Positions 24,932-33,980 of a stretch of DNA of 64,000 bases are shown here, in pieces. This DNA comes from Eubacterium sp. Lineage in GTDB: Bacteria; Bacillota; Clostridia; Peptostreptococcales; Anaerovoracaceae. The notes under the pieces were generated by a model that worked only from the letters and a program-made list of their open reading frames with translations, did not search any database and had not been told where the DNA came from. The first letter of the stretch is position 1; every line of letters starts with the position of its first letter. The stretch lies in contig JAETRU010000011.1 in the NCBI GenBank assembly GCA_021769965.1, positions 1-64,000 of the forward strand. Reading direction: 5' to 3'. The translations under genes and the position numbers were made by a program.

Positions 24932-25843
24932 TTACTGTTCTCCGTTCCCGACAGAGGAAATGCAGACGCCGCAGATAGTCAGCGCCACGCCCAGAACCGT
25001 ATACCAGCCAAAAGGGTCTCCCGCGAAGACGCAGCCTGAGATAACGCCCACCGCAGTCACTGAATTGGTCACCAGATTGGTTCCTATCGCTGTCGGCAGC
25101 TTGCCGAGAACATAATTGAAGATCAGATAGCTCAGACAGGAGCAGCAGATGCCCAGAAACAGCACCCCTGCCAGCACCTTCATATCTGTAAAGCAGAGCG
25201 CGTAGCCCCGCAGGCCGTTGCCCATGGCAAAACTGACCGCGTTAAAAAATACGGCGCCCATGACCGATATGGTAAACGTGATCTCGATGGCGTCAAATTC
25301 GGCTGACGCTTTGCTGCTGGTATGCGTATAGACAGCGCCGCTGATCACGGCGCCCAGCAGAAACAGATATCCGATACCCTTACCGCCCAGAGAAAAATCC
25401 GGTGAAAACGCCACGCAGACAATGACGCCGGCAAAAGCCATGCAAATGGCCAGAATCGTCCGTCTGCCGTTCTTCTTATGCAGGAACAGCGCGCCGATGA
25501 CCAGCACCATCAGCGGAATAGTGGCAATAAAAATCGATGATTCTGAAGTCGTCGTATATTTGATCCCCAGAGTTTCAAAAATCGCGTAGATACACGGCTG
25601 AAGAATGCCTACCAGAAGAACCAGCTTTACATTCTTCCCTTTATAGCTGACCTTTACGATCCGAAGCGCTATCAGAATTAAAAACAGAATCGCAGAAACA
25701 GTCCACCGCAGCGCCAGAAGCTCCATAACGCCCAGATAATCCAGCGTTACCGACGTTCCCAGATAAGACATACCCCACATGAGAGCGCAGATCGGAACCA
25801 GCGCGTAGATAAACCATTTCTGTTCTGTAATTTTTCCTTTCAT
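24932..25843 (-). CDS. EamA/DMT family transporter
   Basis: The 303-residue protein has ten hydrophobic segments in two EamA repeats (about residues 10-145 and 157-298), the build of drug/metabolite transporters. The substrate is unknown. It starts just after the homoserine dehydrogenase gene in the same direction (6 bases after its stop), with GAGG within the end of that gene, so the pair is probably co-transcribed. An amino-acid (for example homoserine/threonine) exporter is an attractive guess from the context, not shown by the sequence. Confidence 0.88.
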   Translation of the reverse strand: MKGKITEQKWFIYALVPICALMWGMSYLGTSVTLDYLGVMELLALRWTVSAILFLILIALRIVKVSYKGKNVKLVLLVGILQPCIYAIFETLGIKYTTTSESSIFIATIPLMVLVIGALFLHKKNGRRTILAICMAFAGVIVCVAFSPDFSLGGKGIGYLFLLGAVISGAVYTHTSSKASAEFDAIEITFTISVMGAVFFNAVSFAMGNGLRGYALCFTDMKVLAGVLFLGICCSCLSYLIFNYVLGKLPTAIGTNLVTNSVTAVGVISGCVFAGDPFGWYTVLGVALTICGVCISSVGNGEQ

Positions 25844-25849
25844 ACTTGA

Positions 25850-26908
25850 TTAAATACCTCTGCTACTTTCCTGAATTTCTCCTTCCAATACCCGCAGCAC
25901 ATCGCCAAAGATCCCGTAAGCTGTCTGCTCGATCTCCGGCGCGTGTTCGATGACGGACAGCTTTCCCATCAGATCCGTGGTGATGGATACCACCGAAGTG
26001 GTGCTGTCTATAGATGCCAGCATGTCGCCGCGGTCCACCTCTACCGGTCTGACGCTGGCGTATATGCTGCCGTCCTCCCGCAGCCGCCCGCTGCAGAGCA
26101 GTTTGATCACCTTGCCTCTGGCTGCGGCTTCTTTGATATCAGAAGCCGTAATATCTCCGATACCGGTCCGGTCTACCTGATCCGGCGTCAGATGAGCCTC
26201 CATCAAAACGTTGAGCAGCGCCGTCACCTTTGCCGCCGCGTCATAGCCGTCGATGTCCATGGACGGGTCAGCTTCAATAAATCCCAGTTCCCTGCCCGCT
26301 GCAATGATATCGCTGTATTCTCTGCCTGCCGCAAGTTCCTCCAGAATATAGTTGGTGGTACTGTTGAGAATGCCGGAAATCTCTGTGATCCTGCACATCT
26401 TCAGCGTATGTTCGGCCAGATTGAAGACCGGCGTGCCGTCCATGACCGTGGTCTCATAGAAGAACATACACCCCTTCTCCTTCGCCATGGCTGACAGCTC
26501 GTCAAAGGCCCAGGCGATCGGACCTTTGTTTGCGCTGACCACGTGCTTGCCCCGGGCAAAAGCTGCTTTGATGTGATCGATAGCCGGCTGTCCGGTAAGG
26601 ATGTTCAGCGGCGTCAGTTCACAGACCGCATCGTAGTCAGCATGCTCCAGCACGTCAAAGGCGTTCATGCCGCACAGCCCCGGCGTGTCGTCAGAGAATC
26701 GGCGGAGACCCTTTGCTGCCTCGCAGGCCTGCAGAAGATCGATGCCTGACGGATCCACGATGGTTCCCTTTGACCGGGTGGCAATAGCCGTGACGATAAC
26801 GCCGCGGCCGTAAGTTTTTCTGATCTCATCCTGTTTTTCTGCCAGCATTCTGGCAAAGGCCTGCCCTGCGTTGCCAAAACCCAGGAGGGCCAGTTTCAGG
26901 TCCTGCAT
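25850..26908 (-). CDS. hom: Homoserine dehydrogenase
   Basis: The enzyme reduces aspartate semialdehyde to homoserine with NAD(P)H in threonine/methionine synthesis. The 352-residue protein has the nucleotide-binding loop GFGNAGQA (residues 10-17) and the catalytic-domain signature TTNYILEELAAG...GFIEADPSMDIDGYDAAAK with the conserved Asp and Lys. It lacks a clear C-terminal ACT domain, so feedback control may differ. The start at 26908 has GGAGG 7 bases upstream; a TTG at 26923 would add five residues. It follows the uridine kinase gene after 1 base. Confidence 0.93.
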   Translation of the reverse strand: MQDLKLALLGFGNAGQAFARMLAEKQDEIRKTYGRGVIVTAIATRSKGTIVDPSGIDLLQACEAAKGLRRFSDDTPGLCGMNAFDVLEHADYDAVCELTPLNILTGQPAIDHIKAAFARGKHVVSANKGPIAWAFDELSAMAKEKGCMFFYETTVMDGTPVFNLAEHTLKMCRITEISGILNSTTNYILEELAAGREYSDIIAAGRELGFIEADPSMDIDGYDAAAKVTALLNVLMEAHLTPDQVDRTGIGDITASDIKEAAARGKVIKLLCSGRLREDGSIYASVRPVEVDRGDMLASIDSTTSVVSITTDLMGKLSVIEHAPEIEQTAYGIFGDVLRVLEGEIQESSRGI

Positions 26909-26909
26909 A

Positions 26910-27554
26910 TCAATATCCTCCAAATCCGTCGTCTTCGTGAAGCAGCGCGTGTATCCTCTGATTGAGCATATCCAGGGCTACTACGTTAAAGCCGCCCTCC
27001 GGCACAATAATATCCGCGTTTTTCTTGCTGGGTTCCACAAACTGCTCATGCATCAGCTTGACTGTAGTCAGATACTGCGTCACTACTGACTCCAACGTTC
27101 TTCCCCGCTCCTGCACGTCCCGCAGGATACGGCGTATAATACGCACATCGGCGTCGGTATCTACGAAGACCTTGATGTCGAACAGATCCAGAAGCTCCTT
27201 GTTCTCAAAGATCAGAATGCCTTCCACCACGACTACCTTTGCCGAACGAACGGTGACGGTCTCTGCCACTCTGTTGTGAATGGTAAAGTCGTAGACAGGC
27301 CGCTGGATCGTTTTCCACGCCTTCAGATCCTTCACATGCCGGATCATCAGATCCGTATCGAAAGCGTCCGGATGATCGTAATTCAGCTGGCATCTTTCTT
27401 CATAAGTCATATCATCATGGGCCTTATAGTAAAAATCGTGGCTCAGTATCGTGATCTCGTCGCTGAACTGTTTTTTTATATTATTTATCATGGTACTCTT
27501 GCCGGAGCCGGTACCGCCTGCAATTCCTATTACGATTACGTCTTTCTTCATCAT
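26910..27554 (-). CDS. udk: Uridine/cytidine kinase
   Basis: Udk phosphorylates uridine and cytidine in pyrimidine salvage. The 214-residue protein has the P-loop GGTGSGKST (residues 14-22), LSHDFYYK, NYDHPDAFDTDLM and the C-terminal RRILRDVQERGR lid segment, at normal length. GGAG precedes the start; two ATGs in tandem make the first residue uncertain. The stop is one base from the start of hom, so an udk-hom-EamA transcript is likely. Confidence 0.95.
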   Translation of the reverse strand: MMKKDVIVIGIAGGTGSGKSTMINNIKKQFSDEITILSHDFYYKAHDDMTYEERCQLNYDHPDAFDTDLMIRHVKDLKAWKTIQRPVYDFTIHNRVAETVTVRSAKVVVVEGILIFENKELLDLFDIKVFVDTDADVRIIRRILRDVQERGRTLESVVTQYLTTVKLMHEQFVEPSKKNADIIVPEGGFNVVALDMLNQRIHALLHEDDGFGGY

Positions 27555-27565
27555 CTGCTTCTCCG

Positions 27566-29221
27566 TTAACGGTCTTCTTCTGTTACTGTGGATCCCAGAA
27601 CCAAAGTAGCTTTTGCCAGTTCCTGAACGATGTTGTTAATGCGGACCAGCTTTTCTTCTGACACGTTCTCGCCCATGGCAAGGTCCGTATTGTAGAGAAT
27701 GTTTTCGATATTCCGATGGATGGAAGATATCTGTCTGCGCACATCCTGCACTTCTTCGTAGGTGACGCCTTCTTTCTCGGCCTCCTCGTAATTGAGCAGC
27801 TGCGCTGTGTTCATATCCAGCTCAAACTCGGAATTGCCCAGGACCACTACCGGATCATATCCCAGCTTCTCTTTGATCAGTCTGCCGAAGTCTTTCTTTG
27901 AATCCTCTTCGCCGTGAACCAGGAAGATCTGTTTCGGCTTCTGACGGAAACCGGCAAGCCATGAGAACAGTCCGTTTTGATCGGCATGTCCTGAAAATCC
28001 TTCCAGATTGTAGATCTCCGCATTGACATGAACAGCCTCGCCAAAGAGGGTGATGTCCTTGGCGCCTTCTACCAGCAGCTTGCCCAGTGTGCCTTCCGCC
28101 TGATAACCGACAAAGATAACGCTGGAACGGGCATCCCAAAGATTGTGTTTCAGGTGATGACGGATACGGCCCGCTTCGCACATGCCGCTGGCCGAAATGA
28201 TGACCTTCGGCATCTTGTCCATGTTCAGAGCCTGAGACTCCGCGGTGGATCTTGTAAACTTCAGATTCTTGAAATCCAGCGGATTATCGCCCTTCAGAAT
28301 GTATTCTCTTGTCTCATCGTCAAAGACCTGAGCGTTTTTCCTGAACACCTCTGTCGCTGTGGTAGCCATAGGGCTGTCCACATAGACCATCAGCTTATCC
28401 AGTTCTTCCTTGTATTCGCTGTGCTCCTCGTAGAACTTATTAAACTCAAAGATCAGCTCCTGCGTCCTGCCTACAGCAAAGGAAGGAATTACAACAGTGC
28501 CGCCTCTTCTGGTCGTCTTCAGCACGATATCCAGAAGCTGCCTGATGCTGGTTGCGTTCTCCGGATGGTTCCGATTCCCGTAGGTGGTCTCCATGATCAC
28601 GTAATCAGCCTTCTTGATAATGGTCGGATCCCGCAGGATCGGCCGGTTCATCATACCCAGATCTCCGGAAAACACGATCTTGGATTCCTTATCATCCTCT
28701 TTCACCCACAGCTCAGTGATCGCCGAACCCAGAATATGTCCGGCGTCGTTGAAGACGATCTTCATATCCTCGTTGATCTGGATCTGCTGGTCGTAGAGGA
28801 CCGGCTGTACATATTCCAGAGCTTTCAGCGCGTCGTCATAGGTGTAAAGCGGTTCAACAGGCGGTTTTCCTGCCCGCTCGGCCTTCCTGCTCTTCCACTC
28901 CGCGTCCTTCTCGTGAATATATCCGCTGTCTTTCAGCATGACGTCCAGCAGGTCTGCCGTCGCGTCAGTGCAATAGATTTTTCCAGTAAATCCCCGCTTT
29001 ACCAGCAGAGGAATCCTGCCGCAATGGTCGATATGGGCATGGCTCAATATCACACACTCCACTTCCGCGGGTTCAAAAGGAAACGGTTCCCAGTTCAGAG
29101 CTTCCTGCGCCTTTCCTCCCTGAAACTGTCCGCAGTCCAGCAATACCTTGTGATTGTCTGTGGTAAGCAGATGGCACGATCCGGTTACGCCGGAGGATGC
29201 GCCGCAAAACTTGATCTTCAT
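27566..29221 (-). CDS. MBL-fold beta-CASP RNA nuclease
   Basis: The 551-residue protein combines a metallo-beta-lactamase domain (SHAHIDHCG at about residues 60-68; GDLGM) with a beta-CASP domain and the RMMBL C-terminal part (GFSGHADQNGLFSWL; FLVHGEEDSKKDF). It resembles CPSF-type single-strand RNA exonucleases/endonucleases rather than RNase J. It probably processes or degrades RNA in the cytoplasm. GGGAGGAGAAC precedes the ATG at 29221. It is followed by udk after about 10 bases. Confidence 0.93.
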   Translation of the reverse strand: MKIKFCGASSGVTGSCHLLTTDNHKVLLDCGQFQGGKAQEALNWEPFPFEPAEVECVILSHAHIDHCGRIPLLVKRGFTGKIYCTDATADLLDVMLKDSGYIHEKDAEWKSRKAERAGKPPVEPLYTYDDALKALEYVQPVLYDQQIQINEDMKIVFNDAGHILGSAITELWVKEDDKESKIVFSGDLGMMNRPILRDPTIIKKADYVIMETTYGNRNHPENATSIRQLLDIVLKTTRRGGTVVIPSFAVGRTQELIFEFNKFYEEHSEYKEELDKLMVYVDSPMATTATEVFRKNAQVFDDETREYILKGDNPLDFKNLKFTRSTAESQALNMDKMPKVIISASGMCEAGRIRHHLKHNLWDARSSVIFVGYQAEGTLGKLLVEGAKDITLFGEAVHVNAEIYNLEGFSGHADQNGLFSWLAGFRQKPKQIFLVHGEEDSKKDFGRLIKEKLGYDPVVVLGNSEFELDMNTAQLLNYEEAEKEGVTYEEVQDVRRQISSIHRNIENILYNTDLAMGENVSEEKLVRINNIVQELAKATLVLGSTVTEEDR

Positions 29222-29271
29222 AAGTTCTCCTCCCAATGTTTATACATTTGTCTTTTTCATTTTCAATACTT

Positions 29272-29829
29272 TTATACTTTCATACTCCAAAGCGCTGCTT
29301 CTCCTGTAGATACCACTGCGGCGCCTGCAGCCAGTGCTGCGCGCACCTCGTCCATCGTCTCCACGATACCTCCCGCGATGATAGGCATTTCCACCTTCCC
29401 GGCAAACTCCCGAATCTTCTTGGTAACGATGCCGGGCATGATCTCGATGATATCCGGCTTGGAAATTTTGATAGACTCCACAGAAGTGCCCACAGAATGA
29501 GAATCCACGATAAAGAATCTCTGCACCGTGATCAGTCCGCACTCCTTAGCTGTCCGTACGATATTCGTCCTGGTGGTCAGCACACCGTCCACGCCCTGCT
29601 TCGCCAGATATTCAAGTCCGTATCGATCCTTGCCTATACCTTCGGAAAAGTCCACGTGAATAAACGCCTTTTTTCCAGAGCTGTGGATCTCTTTGACACA
29701 CTGCGTCACAGTCATAATATTAGAATGGAGCAAAAACACCATGTCCACATCAGACCGCAGAGCAGTACTGAAATCCTTCTCCGTCCTGATCGCCGCTGCG
29801 ATAGGCTTTTTCATGAAATCTACAACCAT
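29272..29829 (-). CDS. glpP: Glycerol-3-phosphate responsive antiterminator
   Basis: GlpP binds glycerol-3-phosphate and prevents early termination in glycerol-utilisation mRNAs. The 185-residue TIM-barrel-like protein shows family segments FLLHSNIMTVTQCVKE, KKAFIHVDFSEGIG, GVLTTRTNIVRTAKE, ISKPDIIEIMPGI and PIIAGGIVETMDEV. The start at 29829 is supported by GAGGAG; an earlier ATG at 29856 lacks a site. No glp structural genes are adjacent, so it must act in trans. Confidence 0.93.
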   Translation of the reverse strand: MVVDFMKKPIAAAIRTEKDFSTALRSDVDMVFLLHSNIMTVTQCVKEIHSSGKKAFIHVDFSEGIGKDRYGLEYLAKQGVDGVLTTRTNIVRTAKECGLITVQRFFIVDSHSVGTSVESIKISKPDIIEIMPGIVTKKIREFAGKVEMPIIAGGIVETMDEVRAALAAGAAVVSTGEAALWSMKV

Positions 29830-29947
29830 TTTGTTCTCCTCTTCTCTCATGGTCATACTGGCGGCATTACATCAGCCGCTGGTATTATTCGGTTAATTTT
29901 ATTATAATACTTTCCAGCCCGGTTTACAAGCAGGATGTGGAGGTCGA

Positions 29948-30244
29948 TCACCGCATCAGCACGATCATAAGCCAGCGAAAGACTACGATACCTACCAGGC
30001 CGCAGCTCACAAATACCGTCATTCGCAGCCTTTCGCTCATATGCCGCCTCAGGAGCAGAACTGCGCCCAGCCCCAGAAAGCTGATACCAGCCAGCGCCCC
30101 TATACAGGTATTCGCTCCGTTCAGACCCCAATACCGGTCCATCTTCGGCAGGAAAAAGATCACCGCCAGCACAGCAGCCAGATTATACACTGCGATCACC
30201 ACAGCTGCGGCTGCGGCACCCATACTGTATCCACTTTTCTTCAT
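29948..30244 (-). CDS. Small membrane protein, three predicted helices
   Basis: The protein (98 residues from the ATG at 30244) has three hydrophobic segments (about residues 8-33, 46-66, 76-97) with an RRHMSERLR basic loop. GGAGG lies upstream of this ATG; ATGs at 30250 and 30259 are possible but are too near or overlap the site. I do not recognise the family. Confidence 0.6.
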   Translation of the reverse strand: MKKSGYSMGAAAAAVVIAVYNLAAVLAVIFFLPKMDRYWGLNGANTCIGALAGISFLGLGAVLLLRRHMSERLRMTVFVSCGLVGIVVFRWLMIVLMR

Positions 30245-30369
30245 ATCCATCCTCCTCACAAAATTCAGACATTTCCTATATTCTAATTATATCAGCTTTG
30301 CCCGTCATAGCAACCCCTTTATATAACAATGCCTGCAGTCCTTTTGCGACAGGCGATTTCAAAAAACGA

Positions 30370-30402
30370 AAAAAGCGAAGCAGTCAGATCCACTTCGCTA
30401 TA
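30370..30402 (-). terminator. Terminator after the PHP gene
   Basis: AGCGAAG and CTTCGCT pair around a 12-base loop and are followed by TTTTTTCGTTTTTT on the minus strand. Confidence 0.88.
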
Positions 30403-30408
30403 AACTCT

Positions 30409-31182
30409 TTATTTATCTCCATGAAAATCAGAGCCTTCTGTAATGTGCAGGTGATACTTTCCCGCCAGAATGACCAGCTTCAGGCTTTCCTCTTCCGCAG
30501 CCGACGGATGATAGCACTCCAGACCTTTCAGACCGTGCTGTTTCAGATCCCTGATGATGCTCTCCAGCGCGCTCCAGAATTCTTCCGTATCACGCGGCGG
30601 CAGACCCTTGGTCTTCATGGGATGCGCCAGCACCGCGATACCTCCCGCTCCTTTAGTAAGGTCTATGGCCTCATAAGACGGGATCATCTCCCGCTTCACG
30701 CTGTCCAGCACCTCCCACAGCTCCGGCACTTCATAGCCTTTAGCCTTCAGCGCCCGCGCAAAGTTAGGCTTTCCCACGTAAGTCTGTCCCGGCCGCTGCA
30801 AAAGGTCATCCCAGGTCAGGTCATAGCCCAGACTGTTCAGGTGCGCCAGCAGCTTTTCGTTGCGTACTCTTCGTTTCTCCCTGATGGAGCAAAGGGCGTC
30901 CGTCAGGGCTTTGTTCTCTGCGTCGATATGGTATCCCAGGATATGCAGTTCCAGCTCCTGCCCGCCGCAGTCATAAGACGTACCGAATTCGATGCCGGGG
31001 ATCACTTTGATCCGCAGGGCCTCACCGGCGATCTCAGCCTCTTTGACAGCGTCCACGCCGTCATGATCGGTAATGGCGATGACGTCATACTCGGCGTCCT
31101 TATACATTCTGACCACGTCCGTCGGCTTCATGGTACCGTCGGAATACCATGTATGAATGTGATAATCCGATTTACACTTCAT
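30409..31182 (-). CDS. PHP domain phosphoesterase
   Basis: The 257-residue protein is a PHP-fold metal phosphoesterase. Metal-binding segments are YHIHTWYSDGTM (residues 7-18), ITDHDGVD near 37-44, PGIEFGT near 61, IAVLAHP near 180 and EGSDFHGD at the C-terminus. Related proteins (YciV/RNase AM-like) act on nucleoside 3',5'-bisphosphates or RNA 5' ends; the substrate here is unproven. GGAGG precedes the ATG, which lies inside the end of the DJ-1-like gene (11-base overlap). Confidence 0.92.
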   Translation of the reverse strand: MKCKSDYHIHTWYSDGTMKPTDVVRMYKDAEYDVIAITDHDGVDAVKEAEIAGEALRIKVIPGIEFGTSYDCGGQELELHILGYHIDAENKALTDALCSIREKRRVRNEKLLAHLNSLGYDLTWDDLLQRPGQTYVGKPNFARALKAKGYEVPELWEVLDSVKREMIPSYEAIDLTKGAGGIAVLAHPMKTKGLPPRDTEEFWSALESIIRDLKQHGLKGLECYHPSAAEEESLKLVILAGKYHLHITEGSDFHGDK

Positions 31183-31729
31183 GGCAGCCTCCGTAGAGCA
31201 GTTCCGCGGCTACAGCATCTGCCGCCTCGCGTCCCTTCAGGTATTCAATAATGGCCAGAGCGAAATCCATAGCCGTGCCCGGACCCTTGGAAGTGATCAC
31301 ATTCCCGCTGACTACCACACTGCCTTCCGCGTGTTCCGCGTCCAGCAGCTCCGCTTCCATACCTGTATAGATCGTTGCCTTGTGGTCTTTCAGGATGCCC
31401 GCCTTGGCCAGGACCATAGGCGCGGCGCAGATGGCAGCCACAGGCTTTCCTGTCTCGTAAAATTTCTTCAGTTCCTGATTTAAAGCTCTGTGATTATACA
31501 GATTTGTGGTGCCCGGCATGCCGCCCGGTAAAACCAGCATAGCGCATCTGTCGTAATCACCCTGATCAAAGAGGATATCAGCCTCCACACCGATGCCATG
31601 GGCTCCGTAGACCAGACGTTCCTCCATGATGGAGACAGTTTTGATCTGAAGATCTGCCCGTCTCAGCAGATCCACTACAGTCAGAGCCTCAATTTCTTCA
31701 AAGCCATTGGCTAAAAATAGATATACCAT
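31172..31729 (-). CDS. DJ-1/PfpI family protein
   Basis: The 185-residue protein has the DJ-1/ThiJ fold with the conserved Glu in NGFEEIEALTVVD and the nucleophile-elbow cysteine in AAICAAPMVLA. Family members include deglycase-, chaperone- and protease-like proteins; the activity cannot be assigned. It resembles the YajL/DJ-1 branch by length. It overlaps the PHP gene downstream, so the two form an operon. Confidence 0.92.
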   Translation of the reverse strand: MVYLFLANGFEEIEALTVVDLLRRADLQIKTVSIMEERLVYGAHGIGVEADILFDQGDYDRCAMLVLPGGMPGTTNLYNHRALNQELKKFYETGKPVAAICAAPMVLAKAGILKDHKATIYTGMEAELLDAEHAEGSVVVSGNVITSKGPGTAMDFALAIIEYLKGREAADAVAAELLYGGCHEV

Positions 31730-31747
31730 TCGTTCTCTCCCTATATT

Positions 31748-32410
31748 CTAGTAAAAAATTCTGGACGGTTTCGTCAGCAGATAGTTCGCATAGCACGCTG
31801 CTGCCAGCATAGCCGCGCCGAAAATCGCGGCAAAGATCACATAAGTCTTATAAAAAGGATCCCCCAGCACGATGGCCAGTGTAGCGTCTTTTTCCAGTTC
31901 GATGCCGATCAGATGGCTGTACAGCCAGACGCGGCACCCTTTGATACACCAGCAGACCGCGTGGGCCGCCAGCAGGATCAGCGCAAGCCCCAGACCTACC
32001 CGGCTCCTGTTGCGCAGAGCCTCCCGAAAACCGCTGCGATACAGGTAAATATAAATCGCCAGCGTGATCGCAGCAAACAGCAGCCCTGCCGCCAGCTCAA
32101 TATTAAGAATGCGTTTCGCCTTTTGCATAACCTGCTGTTCCGTTTCGTTAAAGACCGGATCATGATAAGCGCCGTTTTCCTCGTATACCTGAAACGCCTC
32201 TCCACTGAAAGAAGACCAGTACGAGGCAATACCTTCAGCCATCTGGCTGCCCGTCACATAATACGGGATGTCATCGATTACCTGGCTGTCGTTGTAGTGA
32301 TATGTGTAGGTCGCCGACACTCTTAATACTAAGTTGGAACTCAGGATGAGAATCATCAGAGGCAAAGTAATCGTCAAAACGATGGAACAAAAATAGTTGA
32401 ACTTATGCAT
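31748..32410 (-). CDS. DUF1461 / TIGR01906 family membrane protein
   Basis: The 220-residue protein has an N-terminal membrane helix (residues 8-30), an extracellular loop with YHYNDSQVIDDIPYYVTG, and three further helices (about 105-125, 137-158, 188-210). This matches the DUF1461 (TIGR01906) family of Firmicutes, whose function is unknown. It may be the first gene of a unit with the DJ-1 and PHP genes (18-base gap). Confidence 0.75.
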   Translation of the reverse strand: MHKFNYFCSIVLTITLPLMILILSSNLVLRVSATYTYHYNDSQVIDDIPYYVTGSQMAEGIASYWSSFSGEAFQVYEENGAYHDPVFNETEQQVMQKAKRILNIELAAGLLFAAITLAIYIYLYRSGFREALRNRSRVGLGLALILLAAHAVCWCIKGCRVWLYSHLIGIELEKDATLAIVLGDPFYKTYVIFAAIFGAAMLAAACYANYLLTKPSRIFY

Positions 32411-32432
32411 AACTTACTCCTATTCCCTATGT

Positions 32433-32468
32433 TAAAGAAAACTGGGACAGACCGGACGGTCTATCCCA
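32433..32468 (-). terminator. Terminator after pduL
   Basis: GGGATAGACCG pairs with CGGTCTGTCCC around a 2-base loop and is followed by AGTTTTCTTT on the minus strand. Confidence 0.85.
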
Positions 32469-32489
32469 TCTCTGCAAACTATGTAACTG

Positions 32490-33062
32490 CTACTTTATGA
32501 TCTCACATACTGCATCTGGTCCGCATCCTGCTGCGTTGCCCTCATCTGTATCCAGATGCACTTCTCTCTCGTGCTTCGCGCCGGCTCTTACCAGTACGTT
32601 ATCAAAGATCAGTCCTCTTTCGCCGCCGATCTTGATGCTGACCCAGTCGCCGTCCTTAACGCCTGCTTCCTCAGCCTGCGCGTCGTTTAAATGAACGTGT
32701 CTCAGAGCTGCGATCACGCCATGATCCAGTTCGACTTCGCCGCAAGGACCTACCAGTTTGCATCCAGGAGTGCCTTCCAGCTTGCCGGACTCTCTTACAG
32801 GCGCTTTAATGCCGATCGTTCTCGCGTCAGTCAGTGCCAGTTCTACCTGTGTTTCCTTACGTACAGGTCCCAGAACTCTGATACCGCTCAGCGTTTTCTT
32901 CGGCCCTACGATATCCACCTTTTCTTCTGAAGCAAACTGACCCGGCTGCACCAGAGACTTGGTCGGCGTCAGCTCATGACCTTTGCCGAACAGGATGTCC
33001 AGATGCTCCTGGCTCAGATGTACGTGCTTGTTAGATAAACCGATTTTTACTTCGTAACCCAT
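32490..33062 (-). CDS. pduL: PduL-type phosphate propanoyl/acetyl transferase
   Basis: PduL converts acyl-CoA and phosphate to acyl-phosphate and CoA, feeding ATP formation by acetate/propionate kinase. The 190-residue protein has two zinc-binding His segments: SNKHVHLSQEHLDILFG near the N-terminus and LRHVHLND in the second barrel. No encapsulation peptide precedes the first domain and no microcompartment genes are nearby, so this is the housekeeping (EutD-substituting) form. AAAGGAG precedes the ATG at 33062. Confidence 0.93.
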   Translation of the reverse strand: MGYEVKIGLSNKHVHLSQEHLDILFGKGHELTPTKSLVQPGQFASEEKVDIVGPKKTLSGIRVLGPVRKETQVELALTDARTIGIKAPVRESGKLEGTPGCKLVGPCGEVELDHGVIAALRHVHLNDAQAEEAGVKDGDWVSIKIGGERGLIFDNVLVRAGAKHEREVHLDTDEGNAAGCGPDAVCEIIK

Positions 33063-33110
33063 AATTATATATCTCCTTTGCATATAAAAATTATAAACAT
33101 ATTGAATCAT

Positions 33111-33641
33111 TTAGCCTTCCAGATAACTGATATACGGAAGGTTTCTGTATTTCTGGTCAAAATCCAGACCGTAGCCGATGACAAAGAGATCTTCCACGGT
33201 AAAACCTATGTAGTCCGCCGCCACCTGGGCAGTCCTGCGGGACGGCTTGTCCAGCAGTGTGCAGATCTTCACCGCTTTCGGACCTTTAGACAGGAAGTAG
33301 TCTTTCAGATATTTCAGCGTGTTGCCCGTATCTATGATATCTTCTATAATGATCACATTCTTTCCCGCAATGTCCAGCTCAATGTCTTTTTTGATCTTCA
33401 CATTGCCGGAGCTGACGGTACCGCTGCCATAGCTGGAAGCCGAGATAAAATCGATCTGCGTGTCCAGAGAAATATTCTTCATGATATCAGCCATAAACAT
33501 GACCGCGCCCTTCAGCGTGCCGATGAGAACCACTTCCTCACCCGCAAAGTCGCCTGAGATCTCTTCTCCCATTTCTTTTGCCCGCTGCCAGATCTGTTCC
33601 TGTGTCAGCAGGATCTTTCCTACTACTTCATGACTTGCCAT
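33111..33641 (-). CDS. hpt: Hypoxanthine phosphoribosyltransferase
   Basis: The enzyme salvages hypoxanthine (and usually guanine) with PRPP. The 176-residue protein has the PRPP-binding loop VIIIEDIIDTGNTL and the family segments VLIGTLKGAVMFMADI and IDFISASSYGSG, ending in YRNLPYISYLEG. Length is normal. It follows the DUF1232 gene after 3 bases and precedes pduL. Confidence 0.96.
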   Translation of the reverse strand: MASHEVVGKILLTQEQIWQRAKEMGEEISGDFAGEEVVLIGTLKGAVMFMADIMKNISLDTQIDFISASSYGSGTVSSGNVKIKKDIELDIAGKNVIIIEDIIDTGNTLKYLKDYFLSKGPKAVKICTLLDKPSRRTAQVAADYIGFTVEDLFVIGYGLDFDQKYRNLPYISYLEG

Positions 33642-33644
33642 AAA

Positions 33645-33980
33645 CTACTCCTTATTTTTGTTTTCATCTTCTACATCAAATTCTACACCCTCAACGATGG
33701 TCTTGTCACGGAATTTTTTTGACAAATCCTCACTTTTTTCTCCAAGCCAGTAGGAATCCAGTTCGTCTTTCAGATGCCACAGGATAAAGATCCACAGGAT
33801 CAGATCATCAATAAATCCGAAGGGAAACAGAATAGGCGGAATCAGATCTACCGGCAGGACCAGATAGATGAGACCGAAGATCACCAGCGCCTTCTTTCGC
33901 AGCGGCACAGTTTTATCCCGCAGCAGGCTGATGATGGCTGCGATCCTCTTCAGGATGACCCTGAAACTTATAAATTGCAT
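33645..33980 (-). CDS. DUF1232 (YkvA-like) membrane protein
   Basis: The 111-residue protein contains the DUF1232 signature: an amphipathic DKTVPLRKKALVIFGLIYLVLPVDLIPPILFPFGFIDDL region with two hydrophobic helices. Members are small membrane proteins of unknown function. It follows engB with no gap, so it is co-transcribed with the engB-hpt genes. Confidence 0.88.
   Translation of the reverse strand: MQFISFRVILKRIAAIISLLRDKTVPLRKKALVIFGLIYLVLPVDLIPPILFPFGFIDDLILWIFILWHLKDELDSYWLGEKSEDLSKKFRDKTIVEGVEFDVEDENKNKE

Noticed and set aside
28028-29500. 490-codon plus-strand frame
   Set aside because: Antisense shadow of the beta-CASP nuclease and glpP genes.
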